From Halobacillus sp. A5 (GTDB taxonomy: Bacteria > Bacillota > Bacilli > Bacillales > Halobacillaceae): a stretch of 64,000 bases of DNA. The stretch covers positions 62,001-126,000 of the forward strand of contig NZ_JAIZEO010000002.1 of the NCBI RefSeq assembly GCF_024189315.1, written 5' to 3'. Made by a program: the position numbers and the translations under genes. Under the pieces are notes generated by a model. It was not told the DNA's origin, ran no database searches, and was given only the letters and a program-made list of their open reading frames with translations. Below, piece after piece: positions 23,988 to 33,073 of this stretch; position 1 is the stretch's first letter, and each line of letters opens with the position of its first letter.

Positions 23988-24602
23988 TCACTGCTGTTTT
24001 TTTGTTGCGGCGAGAAAGTTTTGATAGGGGTGGTTTCTTAAACGTTCATTCATCCGCTTCGCTTCCGTTAAGCGCAGGGACGCCGCTATTTTGGCTGACA
24101 TGTTCATTACTAAATGAAGTCTCGTATTCTGCAGGACGACGTATTCCATAAACCCGCCGACGTTCACTAAACCGCTGATATGGTAATCTCCTACGGCGGG
24201 GAGGTCTTTATTGAGCGCCGCCCCTGGTGTAAGCGATCCTTTTCCAAATACAATGGATCCGATCGAAGCCTTCTTTCCAAGGCAGGCATCAACAGCCAGG
24301 ATGACCGGCTTTGAATGAAGACGGTGAATGGACTGCATCGTTTCGTTTAAATTTAACGCATGTACCGGCTCTTCTAACGTGCCGTACACGTGAAAACTCT
24401 GCATTGACTGATCACGAAGCATTGAACCGACTAAAGGACCTAAAGCATCGCCTGTGGAGCGATCTGTCCCTATACATACGATAATAATGTTTCTGTTTAC
24501 GGGCAGTGCTTCAAGCAGACGGTCACTCAGCTGTTCGCACATGAGTGGATCATCGGATTGAAAACGGTATTCGCTTTTTGAAAACTTGTCCTTCCTATTC
24601 AT
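23988..24602 (-). CDS. yyaC: Sporulation protein YyaC (Gpr-like fold)
   Basis: This 204-residue protein is related to the germination protease Gpr. Visible segments are IIIVCIGTDRSTGDALGPLV, KPVILAVDACLG and VGDYHISGLVNVGGFMEY. Asp and Asn in GTDRSTGD and the DACLG loop are the putative active region. ATG 24602 is chosen because GGAGGAGA lies a few bases upstream; a frame from 24620 would include that site. The gene keeps its place after spo0J seen in B. subtilis, where it is sporulation-specific. Confidence 0.92.
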   Translation of the reverse strand: MNRKDKFSKSEYRFQSDDPLMCEQLSDRLLEALPVNRNIIIVCIGTDRSTGDALGPLVGSMLRDQSMQSFHVYGTLEEPVHALNLNETMQSIHRLHSKPVILAVDACLGKKASIGSIVFGKGSLTPGAALNKDLPAVGDYHISGLVNVGGFMEYVVLQNTRLHLVMNMSAKIAASLRLTEAKRMNERLRNHPYQNFLAATKKQQ

Positions 24603-24694
24603 AGCTTCTCCTCCACACACATATTAGTAACAGTATATAAAGCAGTTGAATTTTCTATACGTAGCAAATACATAGAGCGGGGAGCGGTTTTTAC

Positions 24695-25711
24695 ATGATG
24701 TCAGGGTTGAAGTGGATGTTCTTAATTATCGGTACAATGATAGGTGCAGGCTACGCTTCAGGCCGTGAGCTTTGGCAGTTTTTTGGACAAGACAGCAGTC
24801 TGGCCATTCTTCTCTTTACTCTCATGTTTATGATTTGTTGTGGCTCGATTATGAGCATTAGCTTTGAACAGCAGACCGGACATTACCTGCCTGTTCTGCG
24901 CAGGGTTGTCGGACGGCACCTGACAGGGGTGTATGACTGGATGATCATTGTGTACTTATTTACCACAACCGTTATTATGCTGGCAGGAAGCGGTGCGACG
25001 CTTGAGGCTTTTAACCTTTCTTACCGGATCGGCGTATTGGCCATAGCCATTCCGCTCATTCTATTGTTCGTATGGGGCATTAAAGGGATCGTGACAGTCA
25101 ATAGTCTTGTGCTGCCTGTATTAATTGGGGGGCTGCTTTTTGTCCTTCTCATGTTTGCTGCCGATCAGAACCTTTCATTATTTGGACATGTTAAAGAAAT
25201 GGATAACTGGTTAGCGGCTTTTCCTTTTACCGCTCTTAATGTGCTTCCGTTAATTGCGGTGCTCGGGGCGATCGGCAACCAAATGAAGAGTAAAAAAGAA
25301 GTGTGGATTGCGAGTGTCGGGAGCGGGCTTATTCTTGGAGGGATTTCCTTTCTATACAACAACAGTTTAATTCAAATTGCCGATGAGATTCTCGTTTATG
25401 AGATTCCTTTGTTCGCGATACTGCAGCACTATCCTTATTCCATGATGGTGTTTATGTCCGTTATGATGTGGATTGCTATTTTTACGACGGCCGCTTCAGG
25501 GACTCTCGGTCTGGTGACGAGGTTTCGCGACTACTGGGAGCAGCCGCTCTGGATTGTTGCTTTCGCGATAGTAGCTGTCATGCTCCCCTTTACTTCATTC
25601 GGCTTTTCTACTCTGATTGGATATCTTTATCCTCTATATGGCCTGCTCAATTTGTACGTTTTACTGTCCCTGCTCCTATATCCTCTTATCCATCGATTTA
25701 AAATAAGCTGA
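24695..25711 (+). CDS. YkvI-like APC-type membrane protein
   Basis: This 338-residue permease-like protein has about ten hydrophobic segments. The opening GLKWMFLIIGTMIGAGYASG and the following GRELWQFFG motif are typical of the YkvI family, distant relatives of amino-acid/cation symporters. The substrate is unknown. The starts 24695 and 24698 are both possible, after GGGGAGCGG. It is divergent from yyaC with a 92-base spacer. Confidence 0.82.
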   Translation: MMSGLKWMFLIIGTMIGAGYASGRELWQFFGQDSSLAILLFTLMFMICCGSIMSISFEQQTGHYLPVLRRVVGRHLTGVYDWMIIVYLFTTTVIMLAGSGATLEAFNLSYRIGVLAIAIPLILLFVWGIKGIVTVNSLVLPVLIGGLLFVLLMFAADQNLSLFGHVKEMDNWLAAFPFTALNVLPLIAVLGAIGNQMKSKKEVWIASVGSGLILGGISFLYNNSLIQIADEILVYEIPLFAILQHYPYSMMVFMSVMMWIAIFTTAASGTLGLVTRFRDYWEQPLWIVAFAIVAVMLPFTSFGFSTLIGYLYPLYGLLNLYVLLSLLLYPLIHRFKIS

Positions 25712-25758
25712 AAACCTGTTAAAATAGTTCTCATATAATGAGAGGCAGGGGAACAGCT

Positions 25759-26655
25759 GTGGAAAATGCTTTAAAAGACTGGGATGCAGCGGTAGATTTT
25801 TTTACGGGAGCAGATTTGTGGTACGCGCTGGGAAGAGGCACTGTGAAAATTCTATTAATCATCATTATTTCCTACGTTATTATAAAGGTAGGAAACAGGG
25901 TGATCTCTCAGTTTTTCGCCAGGCGCAGACAGGGTCCTTTCTCTATTACGGAACGAAGAGAAGCGACGCTGAAAAAACTGATTATTAATGCGTTAACGTA
26001 TATCGTTTATTTCACTGCTTTTATTATGATTTTAGAAACGTTTACTCTTGATATCGGAGCGCTGCTGGCCGGTGCCGGGATTGCCGGTTTAGCGATTGGT
26101 TTTGGGGCACAGAATCTCGTGCGTGATATCATCAGCGGCTTTTTTATTATTTTTGAAGATCAATTCTCTGTAGGCGATTATATTTTTGCTTCGGGAGTTG
26201 AGGGGATTGTTGAGGAAGTGGGAATTCGCACATGTAAAATTAAGGGGTTCACGGGCGAAGTGCATATCCTGCCGAATGGAAATGTCACCCAGGTGACTAA
26301 CTACTCGATTCACAATAGTTTTGCTATAGTTGATGTCAGCATTGCCTATGAAGAAAATATTGAGAAGGCGGAGCGGGTGATTGCGGAGCTGCTGGAGGAG
26401 CTTCCGGACCGGTATCCTGAGATGATTACGGTTCCTGAATTGCTCGGAGTGCAGAATCTGGCCGCTTCTGAAGTGGTGATCCGCATCATGGCCGAAGTGG
26501 AACCGATGGAGCATTTTTCTATGTCGCGGGCGATCCGCAAAGAAGTGAAAAACCGGCTGGATATGGAAGGGATCGAGATTCCTTTTCCTCGTCTCGTCAT
26601 GTATTCGCGTCATGAAGAAGAGACGGCTCACGAGCCATCCAAAACAGGAGGATAA
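25759..26655 (+). CDS. Small-conductance mechanosensitive channel (MscS family)
   Basis: This 298-residue protein has three N-terminal transmembrane helices and the pore helix GALLAGAGIAGLAIGFGAQN, then the beta domain (FEDQFSVGDYI, HILPNGNVTQVTNYS). This matches MscS/YkuT channels, which release solutes on osmotic downshock. GTG 25759 is chosen because AGGGGA lies about eight bases upstream; ATG 25738 has no site. It overlaps no gene but lies four bases before the DUF951 gene. Confidence 0.9.
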   Translation: MENALKDWDAAVDFFTGADLWYALGRGTVKILLIIIISYVIIKVGNRVISQFFARRRQGPFSITERREATLKKLIINALTYIVYFTAFIMILETFTLDIGALLAGAGIAGLAIGFGAQNLVRDIISGFFIIFEDQFSVGDYIFASGVEGIVEEVGIRTCKIKGFTGEVHILPNGNVTQVTNYSIHNSFAIVDVSIAYEENIEKAERVIAELLEELPDRYPEMITVPELLGVQNLAASEVVIRIMAEVEPMEHFSMSRAIRKEVKNRLDMEGIEIPFPRLVMYSRHEEETAHEPSKTGG

Positions 26656-26659
26656 GCAA

Positions 26660-26857
26660 ATGGTCGAGAAAACCTATGATCTGCATGACATTGTTCAAAT
26701 GAAAAAAGCCCACCCGTGCGGGGAGAACCGCTGGAAGATTATCCGCATGGGTGCCGATATCCGCATAAAGTGTGAAGGATGCGGGCACAGTGTAATGATT
26801 CCACGTAAGAAATTTGAATCCAAGCTTAAGAAGGTCATTGAAAAAAAAGAACAATAA
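26660..26857 (+). CDS. DUF951 protein
   Basis: This 65-residue basic protein has the family signature YDLHDIVQMKKAHPCGENRW, later KCEGCGHSVMIPRKKFE with a CxxC pair that may bind zinc. ATG 26660 is preceded by GGAGG, which overlaps the end of mscS. It commonly lies between mscS and ychF in Bacilli; its function is not known. Confidence 0.9.
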   Translation: MVEKTYDLHDIVQMKKAHPCGENRWKIIRMGADIRIKCEGCGHSVMIPRKKFESKLKKVIEKKEQ

Positions 26858-26916
26858 TTACTTTTCCATTATGAATGGATCTTTGATTTTTAATATTTAA
26901 ATAGATAAAAAAAGAG

Positions 26917-26946
26917 AAACAGGCTCGCTCAGGGCTTGTTTTTTTC
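26917..26946 (+). terminator. Terminator after the DUF951 gene
   Basis: AAACAGGCTC and GGGCTTGTTT form a wobble-containing stem followed by a run of T. Confidence 0.7.
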
Positions 26947-26959
26947 GTTTTTCTACAGG

Positions 26960-26988
26960 TTGTTATTTTTCTGCGTAGTATCTATAAT
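26960..26988 (+). promoter_or_regulatory. SigA promoter of ychF
   Basis: TTGTTA, 17 bases, then a perfect TATAAT, 51 bases before the ychF ATG. Confidence 0.7.
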
Positions 26989-27039
26989 TGGTATGACCAA
27001 CATACATGTATGGAAATCCTTAAGGAGTGGAAGTTTGAT

Positions 27040-28137
27040 ATGGCACTAACAGCTGGAATCGTGGGTTTGCCTAACGTCGGTAAATCTACTTTATTTAATG
27101 CAATTACGCAGGCCGGAGCTTTATCGGCAAACTACCCGTTTGCCACGATCGATCCCAACGTAGGGATTGTGGAAGTTCCGGATGCTCGTTTACAGAAGCT
27201 TACAGAACTGGTCAACCCTAAGAAAACGGTCCCGACCGCTTTTGAATTTACTGATATCGCAGGAATTGTTAAAGGTGCAAGTAAAGGAGAAGGGCTGGGA
27301 AACCAATTCCTATCCCATATCCGTCAGGTGGATGCGATCTGCCATGTTGTCCGGGCGTTTGAAGATGAGAATATCACTCACGTCTCAGGTCAGGTGGACC
27401 CTATTTCTGATATTGAAACCATTAATCTTGAGTTAATATTAGCTGACCTTGAAACCGTCTCGAAGCGGATCGACCGCGTGGCTAAAATGGCCCGTCAAAA
27501 AGAAAAGGATGCCGTTGCGGAATATGCTGTACTTGAAAAGGTAAAAGAAGCACTGGAAAATGAAACGCCTGCCCGCGCAGTTGAATTTTCTGATGATCAG
27601 CAGAAGATTGTTAAAGGCCTGCACCTGCTTACGTCGAAGCCGATTCTTTACGCTGCTAACGTAAGTGAGGATGAAATTGGCGAAGAGGACAATGAACGGG
27701 TGAAGCAGATTCGTGAATTTGCTGCGAATGAAAATGCTGAGGTTATTGTCGTTTGTGCAAAGATTGAAGCTGAAATTGCCGAGCTTGAAGGTGAAGAGAA
27801 GAATGAATTCCTCGAAGATCTCGGTATTGCTGAATCAGGACTCGATCAGTTGATAAAGGCAACGTACAACCTTCTTGGACTGGCCACGTACTTTACGGCT
27901 GGGGAGCAGGAGGTTAGAGCCTGGACATTTAAAGAAGGCATGACAGCTCCTCAGTGTGCCGGCATTATCCATACTGATTTCGAACGCGGGTTTATCCGTG
28001 CCGAAACGGTATCTTACGAGGATTTGACAGACGCAGGTACCATGGCCAAAGCGAAGGATCGGGGCCGGGTTCGTCTGGAAGGTAAAGAGTATTTAGTGAA
28101 AGATGGCGACGTTATTCATTTCCGTTTTAACGTATAA
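27040..28137 (+). CDS. ychF: Ribosome-binding ATPase YchF
   Basis: This 366-residue Obg-family P-loop protein binds ATP in preference to GTP and associates with ribosomes. G1 is GLPNVGKST, the switch region is ANYPFATIDPN, and G3 is DIAGIVKGASKGEGLGN. A coiled-coil arm and a C-terminal TGS domain (RAWTFKEGMTAPQCAG) follow. ATG 27040 gives the standard length and has AAGGAG upstream. A frame from 27010 is longer without a site. The position matches B. subtilis yyaF. Confidence 0.97.
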   Translation: MALTAGIVGLPNVGKSTLFNAITQAGALSANYPFATIDPNVGIVEVPDARLQKLTELVNPKKTVPTAFEFTDIAGIVKGASKGEGLGNQFLSHIRQVDAICHVVRAFEDENITHVSGQVDPISDIETINLELILADLETVSKRIDRVAKMARQKEKDAVAEYAVLEKVKEALENETPARAVEFSDDQQKIVKGLHLLTSKPILYAANVSEDEIGEEDNERVKQIREFAANENAEVIVVCAKIEAEIAELEGEEKNEFLEDLGIAESGLDQLIKATYNLLGLATYFTAGEQEVRAWTFKEGMTAPQCAGIIHTDFERGFIRAETVSYEDLTDAGTMAKAKDRGRVRLEGKEYLVKDGDVIHFRFNV

Positions 28138-28159
28138 GCGAGGATCTCTCCGTTAACTA

Positions 28160-28188
28160 TTGTTTTTATAATAGACTTTTGATATAAT
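28160..28188 (+). promoter_or_regulatory. SigA promoter of rpsF-ssb-rpsR
   Basis: TTGTTT, 17 bases, then TATAAT. Transcription would start about ten bases before the leader hairpins. Confidence 0.75.
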
Positions 28189-28198
28189 ACAACATTGT

Positions 28199-28262
28199 GA
28201 GTAATTAAAGTTGAATTACTCCTTGCTCCTTCCAAAAAGAGGGGGAGCCGTTAAGTCCATAA
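28199..28262 (+). promoter_or_regulatory. Probable ribosomal S6:S18 leader of rpsF
   Basis: Two hairpins precede rpsF: GAGTAATT/AATTACTC (28199-28221), and GCTCC pairing with GGAGC (28225-28248) followed at once by CCGTTAAG. The CCG next to a hairpin just before rpsF is the mark of the bacterial S6:S18-binding autoregulatory RNA. The match is by layout, not by a covariance search. Confidence 0.5.
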
Positions 28263-28276
28263 GGAGGTGAACACGG

Positions 28277-28567
28277 ATGAGAAACTATGAAATTATGTAC
28301 ATCATCCGCCCAGATATCGAGGAGGAAGCTAAATCCAGCGTAGTTGAGCGTTTTAGCGGGATTCTTACTGATAATGGTGCGGAGCTCGAAGAAGTTAAAG
28401 AAGTAGGTAAGCGTCGTCTTGCTTATGAAATTAACGACTATCGTGATGGCATTTATGTAACAGTTAACTTCAAAGGCGATCGTGATGCTATCAACGAATT
28501 CGACCGTCAAGCTAAGTTCTCTGATGATGTAATCCGTCATATCGCTGTACGTGAAGATGATCAATAA
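28277..28567 (+). CDS. rpsF: 30S ribosomal protein S6
   Basis: This 96-residue protein begins [20 protein letters not shown] and continues with [21 protein letters not shown], as in S6. It binds 16S rRNA with S18. AAGGAGGTG lies ideally before the ATG. It is the first gene of the rpsF-ssb-rpsR operon, so ribosome and replication genes are co-expressed. Confidence 0.98.
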   Translation: MRNYEIMYIIRPDIEEEAKSSVVERFSGILTDNGAELEEVKEVGKRRLAYEINDYRDGIYVTVNFKGDRDAINEFDRQAKFSDDVIRHIAVREDDQ

Positions 28568-28579
28568 GGAGTGGTTCTG

Positions 28580-29065
28580 ATGTTAAATCGTGTCGTTTTG
28601 GTCGGCAGATTAACGAGGGATCCGGATTTACGCTATACGCCAAACGGAGTAGCTGTTGCCAACTTCACTATTGCTGTGAATCGCCCTTTCTCTAACAATC
28701 AAGGGGATCGGGATGCCGATTTTATCAACTGTGTCGTTTGGAGACGAGCAGCTGAAAACCTCGCTAACTTTATGAACAAAGGCAGTCTTGTCGGAGTAGA
28801 TGGACGCTTGCAGTCCCGCAGCTTTGACAATCAGGAAGGAAAGCGTGTGTTTGTAACGGAAGTTGTTGCTGACAGCGTACAGTTCCTTGAATCAAAAGGC
28901 GGTTCTTCACAAGGTGGAGGCGGCCAGCAAGGATTCCAGCCAAATCAGAATCAACAGCCTGGTAACTATAACAACAACAATAATAACAATAATAATAATA
29001 ATGAGGATCCTTTCGCAGACAAAGGTGAACCTATTGATATTTCAGATGATGATTTACCATTTTAA
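28580..29065 (+). CDS. ssb: Single-stranded DNA-binding protein SSB
   Basis: This 161-residue protein has an OB fold ([20 protein letters not shown], then VAVNRPF and [17 protein letters not shown]). A flexible linker contains a run of 11 asparagines, and the acidic tip DDDLPF binds replication and repair partners. ATG 28580 is chosen over an in-frame GTG at 28571 because AAGGAGTGG lies seven to twelve bases before it. The Asn run is encoded by AAC/AAT repeats near 28968-29001. Confidence 0.97.
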   Translation: MLNRVVLVGRLTRDPDLRYTPNGVAVANFTIAVNRPFSNNQGDRDADFINCVVWRRAAENLANFMNKGSLVGVDGRLQSRSFDNQEGKRVFVTEVVADSVQFLESKGGSSQGGGGQQGFQPNQNQQPGNYNNNNNNNNNNNEDPFADKGEPIDISDDDLPF

Positions 29066-29089
29066 TTAAATGTAAGGAGGGAAAGCCAT

Positions 29090-29317
29090 ATGGCACGTCG
29101 TGGACGCGGTAAACGTAAAAAGGTGTGTTTCTTCACAGCTAACGGAATTACACACATCGATTACAAAGATACTGACTTGCTGAGACGTTTCATTTCCGAT
29201 CGTGGGAAGATTCTTCCTCGTCGCGTAACTGGAACTTCTGCTAAGTACCAACGTAAATTGACTAAAGCGATCAAACGCTCTCGTCAAATGGCTCTATTGC
29301 CGTACTCTGCTGAATAA
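29090..29317 (+). CDS. rpsR: 30S ribosomal protein S18
   Basis: This 75-residue basic protein contains [20 protein letters not shown] and the conserved [20 protein letters not shown]. It dimerises with S6 on the 30S platform. TAAGGAGGG precedes ATG 29090. It ends the operon before a very strong terminator. Confidence 0.98.
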   Translation: MARRGRGKRKKVCFFTANGITHIDYKDTDLLRRFISDRGKILPRRVTGTSAKYQRKLTKAIKRSRQMALLPYSAE

Positions 29318-29327
29318 CAGCAGAACT

Positions 29328-29369
29328 AAAAATCCGTGAAGTCTATTGCAGACTTCACGGATTTTTTTT
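29328..29369. terminator. Terminator of rpsR (bidirectional with nsrR)
   Basis: AAATCCGTGAAGTCT pairs with AGACTTCACGGATTT around a four to six base loop, followed by eight Ts. It touches the stop codon of nsrR on the other strand. Confidence 0.93.
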
Positions 29370-29805
29370 ATTTAATATCCATTAATTCCCGGAGCTCATC
29401 TTTATTGGAGAGCAGGTCTTCAAGCGTATACTGCTCAAGTACATTTAAAAAGGCATACAGCGCGTCGTTTAAAATGTGCTTTAATTTGCAGGCCGGGGTA
29501 ATGACACAATAGTTGGTCTCCCGGTCAAAGCATTCGAGCAGGTGGAAATCATCTTCCATCGCGCGGACGACATAGCCGATGTTGATATCTTTTGGATCTT
29601 TTGCCAGCTTTATTCCCCCGCTGCGCCCCCTGATGGTCTCTAGCATCCCCAGTTTATTCAGCTGATGAATGATTTTTCCTAAATGGTTCTCTGAAATATG
29701 AAAAACCTTAGAGATTTCTCCCTTGCTGGCAAGCTCGTCTTTTGGCTTGGATGCTGTATATAGTAAGACACGTAACGCGTAATCTGTATATTTTTTTAAT
29801 CTCAT
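29368..29805 (-). CDS. nsrR: Nitric-oxide-sensing Rrf2-family repressor NsrR
   Basis: This 145-residue protein has a winged helix (YTDYALRVLLYTASKPKDE, then ENHLGKIIHQLNKLGMLETI). Three cysteines, Cys92, Cys100 and Cys106, have the same numbering as the [4Fe-4S] ligands of B. subtilis NsrR. NO attacks the cluster and relieves repression. ATG 29805 is chosen because it gives the canonical MRLKKYTDYAL start; a frame from 29820 would include the upstream GAGGGA. It is divergent from hmp. Confidence 0.95.
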   Translation of the reverse strand: MRLKKYTDYALRVLLYTASKPKDELASKGEISKVFHISENHLGKIIHQLNKLGMLETIRGRSGGIKLAKDPKDINIGYVVRAMEDDFHLLECFDRETNYCVITPACKLKHILNDALYAFLNVLEQYTLEDLLSNKDELRELMDIK

Positions 29806-29912
29806 TGGGTTGTCCCTCATTTTTTAATAGGTCATTTATATTTATTTTATCACAGCGAGATTACAGTGTCTTTGTAATTGTTTTGAGGTTGAGATTTCAC
29901 CACTCTGTCACA

Positions 29913-29937
29913 AAAGATGTATTTTAAATATTGCTTT
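29913..29937. promoter_or_regulatory. NsrR-type operator 1 upstream of hmp
   Basis: AAAGATGTATTTTAAATATT followed by GCTTT is an AT-rich partial palindrome with the TATTTTAAATA core seen in NsrR targets. It overlaps the hmp -35 element. Confidence 0.6.
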
Positions 29938-29960
29938 AATTATTCAGAAATTTATATAAT
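29931..29960 (+). promoter_or_regulatory. SigA promoter of hmp
   Basis: TTGCTT, 18 bases, then TATAAT. Confidence 0.65.
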
Positions 29961-29985
29961 AAAGATGTAAAGTTAATACATCTTT
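29961..29985. promoter_or_regulatory. Palindromic operator 2 at the hmp start site
   Basis: AAAGATGTA and its exact complement TACATCTTT flank AAGTTAA. The site lies directly after the -10 element, where a bound repressor would block transcription. It shares the AAAGATGTA half with operator 1. Confidence 0.6.
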
Positions 29986-30001
29986 TAAAGGGGTTTTTTC
30001 A

Positions 30002-31216
30002 ATGGCTGTTGAACTTAGTGAAAAGACAATTCGAACTGTGAAATCAACGGTGCCCGTGTTAGCCGAGTATGGAGAAGCAATTACGACACACTTTTACAAG
30101 CGGATGTTTGAGAATCATCCGGAGCTGAAAAATATGTTTAATATGACGAATCAAAAGGCGGGCAGGCAGCCTAGAGCGCTGGCTAACGCTGTGTATGCAG
30201 CGGCTCAGCACATTGATCATTTAGAAGCCATTCTTCCTGCAGTTGATCAAATTGCAGAGAAACATCGGAGCTTAAACGTGAAGCCCGAGCACTACCCAAT
30301 TGTAGGGGAATACTTATTATTAGCGATTAAAGAAGTTCTTGGAGACGCAGCAACAGATGATATTATGGAAGCCTGGGGTGAGGCTTATGGGGCCATTGCC
30401 GACGTCTTTATTAAAGTCGAGCAGGAGAAATATCGTCAAACAAAAGAGCAGCAAGGTGGATGGACGGGGTACCGCGATTTTAAAGTGAGCAGAAAAGTAA
30501 AAGAAAGCGATGTCATTACGTCGTTTTATTTAGAGCCGTCAGACGGCGGGGGGATTCCTTCTTTCCATCCCGGTCAATACATTACCGTTCAAGTAACTAT
30601 TCCAGGGGAAGCGTATACTCAATTAAGACAGTACAGCTTATCTGACGCCCCGGGAAAAGGATATTACCGGATCAGCGTAAAAAGGGAAGAAGGAAATAGA
30701 GAACAGCCGGATGGGATGGTTTCCACGTTTCTGCATCATCAGCTTAAGGAAGGAGACATCCTGCCGATTACAGCCCCAGCGGGCGAATTCTACCTTCACG
30801 AGGAGAGTAGGAAACCTGCTGTACTGATCAGCGGCGGAGTCGGGTTAACACCAATGATGAGTATGCTGAACCAGCTGGTTGACTGCGGAGAAGACCGTGA
30901 TGTTTATTTCGTCCATGCTTCTCAAAACGGTGAAGTGCACGCCTTCAAAAACGATGTGGCTCAATTCGAAAAAACGGCTGCTGCTGTCCAATCGAAGGTC
31001 GTTTACAGCGATCCGCGTCCATCTGATGAGGAATTTGATAAAAAGGGGCACATTGATTTAGAATGGCTGAAGTCTGTGGTGCCGTGTGATGCGGAGTTTT
31101 ATTTCTGTGGTCCTGAAGGTTTTATGAAAGCTGTATACTCAGCGTTAAACGAGTGGGGCGTACCTGAGGAGCACGTGCATTATGAGTTCTTTGGTCCAGA
31201 ATTAAGCTTACAATAA
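30002..31216 (+). CDS. hmp: Flavohemoglobin Hmp (nitric oxide dioxygenase)
   Basis: This 404-residue protein joins a globin domain (1-140) to an FAD/NAD(P) reductase domain. It turns NO plus O2 into nitrate. The haem pocket residues Tyr32 (HFYKRMF), Gln56 and the proximal His88 (AEKHRS) are present. In the reductase, RQYSLSDAPG binds FAD, and GGVGLTPMMSM and FYFCGPEGFM bind NAD(P). It is divergent from nsrR with two operator-like palindromes around its promoter. Confidence 0.97.
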   Translation: MAVELSEKTIRTVKSTVPVLAEYGEAITTHFYKRMFENHPELKNMFNMTNQKAGRQPRALANAVYAAAQHIDHLEAILPAVDQIAEKHRSLNVKPEHYPIVGEYLLLAIKEVLGDAATDDIMEAWGEAYGAIADVFIKVEQEKYRQTKEQQGGWTGYRDFKVSRKVKESDVITSFYLEPSDGGGIPSFHPGQYITVQVTIPGEAYTQLRQYSLSDAPGKGYYRISVKREEGNREQPDGMVSTFLHHQLKEGDILPITAPAGEFYLHEESRKPAVLISGGVGLTPMMSMLNQLVDCGEDRDVYFVHASQNGEVHAFKNDVAQFEKTAAAVQSKVVYSDPRPSDEEFDKKGHIDLEWLKSVVPCDAEFYFCGPEGFMKAVYSALNEWGVPEEHVHYEFFGPELSLQ

Positions 31217-31256
31217 AAAACAAGCAGCGCTTATTCAGCCGCTGCTTGTTTTTTTT
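31215..31256. terminator. Terminator between hmp and oppA-like gene
   Basis: AACAAGCAGCG pairs with CGCTGCTTGTT, followed by eight Ts. A-rich bases on the other side allow use by both convergent genes. Confidence 0.9.
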
Positions 31257-31261
31257 GTTAA

Positions 31262-32941
31262 TTATTCTTCCACATGTGCCCATTTAAATTCAAGCTCAGG
31301 CCCAGTTGAGGTTGTAAATACGCCTTTGATTGACGGGCGGAACAGCTGTGCTTTAGAATCCTGATACATTGGAGCGACAGCAGCATCTTCTTCAAGAAGC
31401 AGTCTTTCAGCTTCCAGGAAGGTTTCAAAGCGCTGGTCCGGATCCTGTGCATATTCGCCGTTGGCCTGGTCAATTAAGGAGTCATACTCCTCGCTGGAAT
31501 AGTTCATGTTATTGTTTTGACCGTCTGTGAGGTACATGTTCAAATACGTATTCGGATCGACATAGTCCGGTCCCCACGTAGCGGCTTCAATTTCAAATTC
31601 AGAGTTCTGGTCACGCTCAACACGCTCGTTAAATGGAACTTCTACGACGTTGATCGTCAGACCGTCGAGTACGGTTTCAAGCTGTTCTTTGTAATACGCG
31701 AGTACGTTACTTACAGTTCCGGTATCATCTCCGAGCAGTTCGATTTCTACTTCCTCAGTTCCAAGTTCTTCAAGCGCGGCATCCCAATGCTCTTTCGCTT
31801 TCTCTTCATCGAATCCAACGAGTGGACCCTGCGCATCACGGAAATCTTCGTCGCTGTCCGGCATGTTTACAAAGTTAGAAGGAACATAGCCTTCTGCCGC
31901 TACAGATCCATCGTTTAGGATCGTATCTACGAGAGCCTGGCGGTCGATGGCATAAGAAATGGCTTTACGCGCATCTACGTTAGCTAACGCTTCGTTGGCC
32001 TCCTGGTTAAACTTAAAGAAATACAGGTAAGGCTTCTCAGCTACGTTGAAATCTTCAGTTGTGCGGTATTCATCAACAAATTCAGCATTAAGTTCGGTCT
32101 GGTCAAGGTCACCGGACTCGTATAAGTTAACACCAGTTGATATTTCTTTAACAACTTGAGCATTTACAGCGTCTAACTGTACTGTATCTGCATCCCAGTA
32201 AGTATCATTTTTCTCAACGGTCCATCCTTCTTCGTGCTCCCATGAAGTCATTTCAAATGGCCCGTTAGAAAGTGTGTATTCGGCTTCCGTACCGAAGTCT
32301 TCGCCTTGTTCTTCAACGAAGTCCTGATTTAACGGCATGAAAGTAACGAACACCGTCATGGATTCAAAGTATGGTACAGGTTGTTCTAATTGTACTTCTA
32401 ATGTATGTTCATCTACTGCTGTAGCGCCAAGCTCGTCCAATTCTGCATCGCCATCAGCAATTTCCTGAGCGTTTTCAATAACTCCGCCTAAAAAGTAAGG
32501 GCCGTATTCAGATCCCGTATCCGGATCAACAGCACGCTGCCAGGCATAGACAAAATCATCCGCTGTTACAGGATCGCCGTTAGACCATTCGGCGTCATCG
32601 CGTAAATCAAATGTCCAGGTCAGTCCATCGTCACTTACAGAACTGTCTGTAGCAATCCCCTCGGATAGATTTCCTTCTTCATCCAAACGATAAAGGCCTT
32701 CAAGTGTTTCGCCAGCCCACTGAAATCCAACCGTATCTGTAATTAAGGAAGGATCCATGCTGGAAATCTCACTCTTAGCGGTAACCGTGATTTCCTGTTC
32801 GGCACTGCTTCCGCCTTCTGAACCTTCGCCTTCTCCTTCGCCTGAATCACCCGAACCGGTGTCATCGCCGCCGCTGCACGCTGCGAGAAAAAGAGCCAGT
32901 ACCAGGGCAAACATCAGCCAAAGGCTTTTGTGTTTTCTCAA
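31262..32941 (-). CDS. Oligopeptide ABC transporter substrate-binding lipoprotein (OppA-like)
   Basis: This 559-residue lipoprotein has a signal segment (SLWLMFALVLALFLAAC) whose LAAC lipobox puts the lipidated cysteine at residue 22. A Gly/Ser/Glu linker follows, then an SBP_bac_5 domain (ISSMDPSLITDTVGFQWAGE). The start is TTG 32941 with GGGGGAG six bases before; upstream in-frame residues are not signal-like. The domain is strongly acidic, as in halophiles. No permease or ATPase genes are adjacent, so it must share a transporter encoded elsewhere or act alone. Confidence 0.9.
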   Translation of the reverse strand: MRKHKSLWLMFALVLALFLAACSGGDDTGSGDSGEGEGEGSEGGSSAEQEITVTAKSEISSMDPSLITDTVGFQWAGETLEGLYRLDEEGNLSEGIATDSSVSDDGLTWTFDLRDDAEWSNGDPVTADDFVYAWQRAVDPDTGSEYGPYFLGGVIENAQEIADGDAELDELGATAVDEHTLEVQLEQPVPYFESMTVFVTFMPLNQDFVEEQGEDFGTEAEYTLSNGPFEMTSWEHEEGWTVEKNDTYWDADTVQLDAVNAQVVKEISTGVNLYESGDLDQTELNAEFVDEYRTTEDFNVAEKPYLYFFKFNQEANEALANVDARKAISYAIDRQALVDTILNDGSVAAEGYVPSNFVNMPDSDEDFRDAQGPLVGFDEEKAKEHWDAALEELGTEEVEIELLGDDTGTVSNVLAYYKEQLETVLDGLTINVVEVPFNERVERDQNSEFEIEAATWGPDYVDPNTYLNMYLTDGQNNNMNYSSEEYDSLIDQANGEYAQDPDQRFETFLEAERLLLEEDAAVAPMYQDSKAQLFRPSIKGVFTTSTGPELEFKWAHVEE

Positions 32942-33073
32942 ATAAATCTCCCCCAATTTAAAATTTTCAAAAAAATAGCACTTTTTAAGTATATAGATAA
33001 TTCCAAATTCTTTCATTAATTCCTTTAGAGAAAAAAAAGAAAAAAACGTTTTAATCAGATTGTTCCGATTACA

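Noticed and set aside
26089-26631. 180-codon minus-strand frame opposite mscS
   Set aside because: It is antisense to a well-supported channel gene, with no start site and no recognisable domain.
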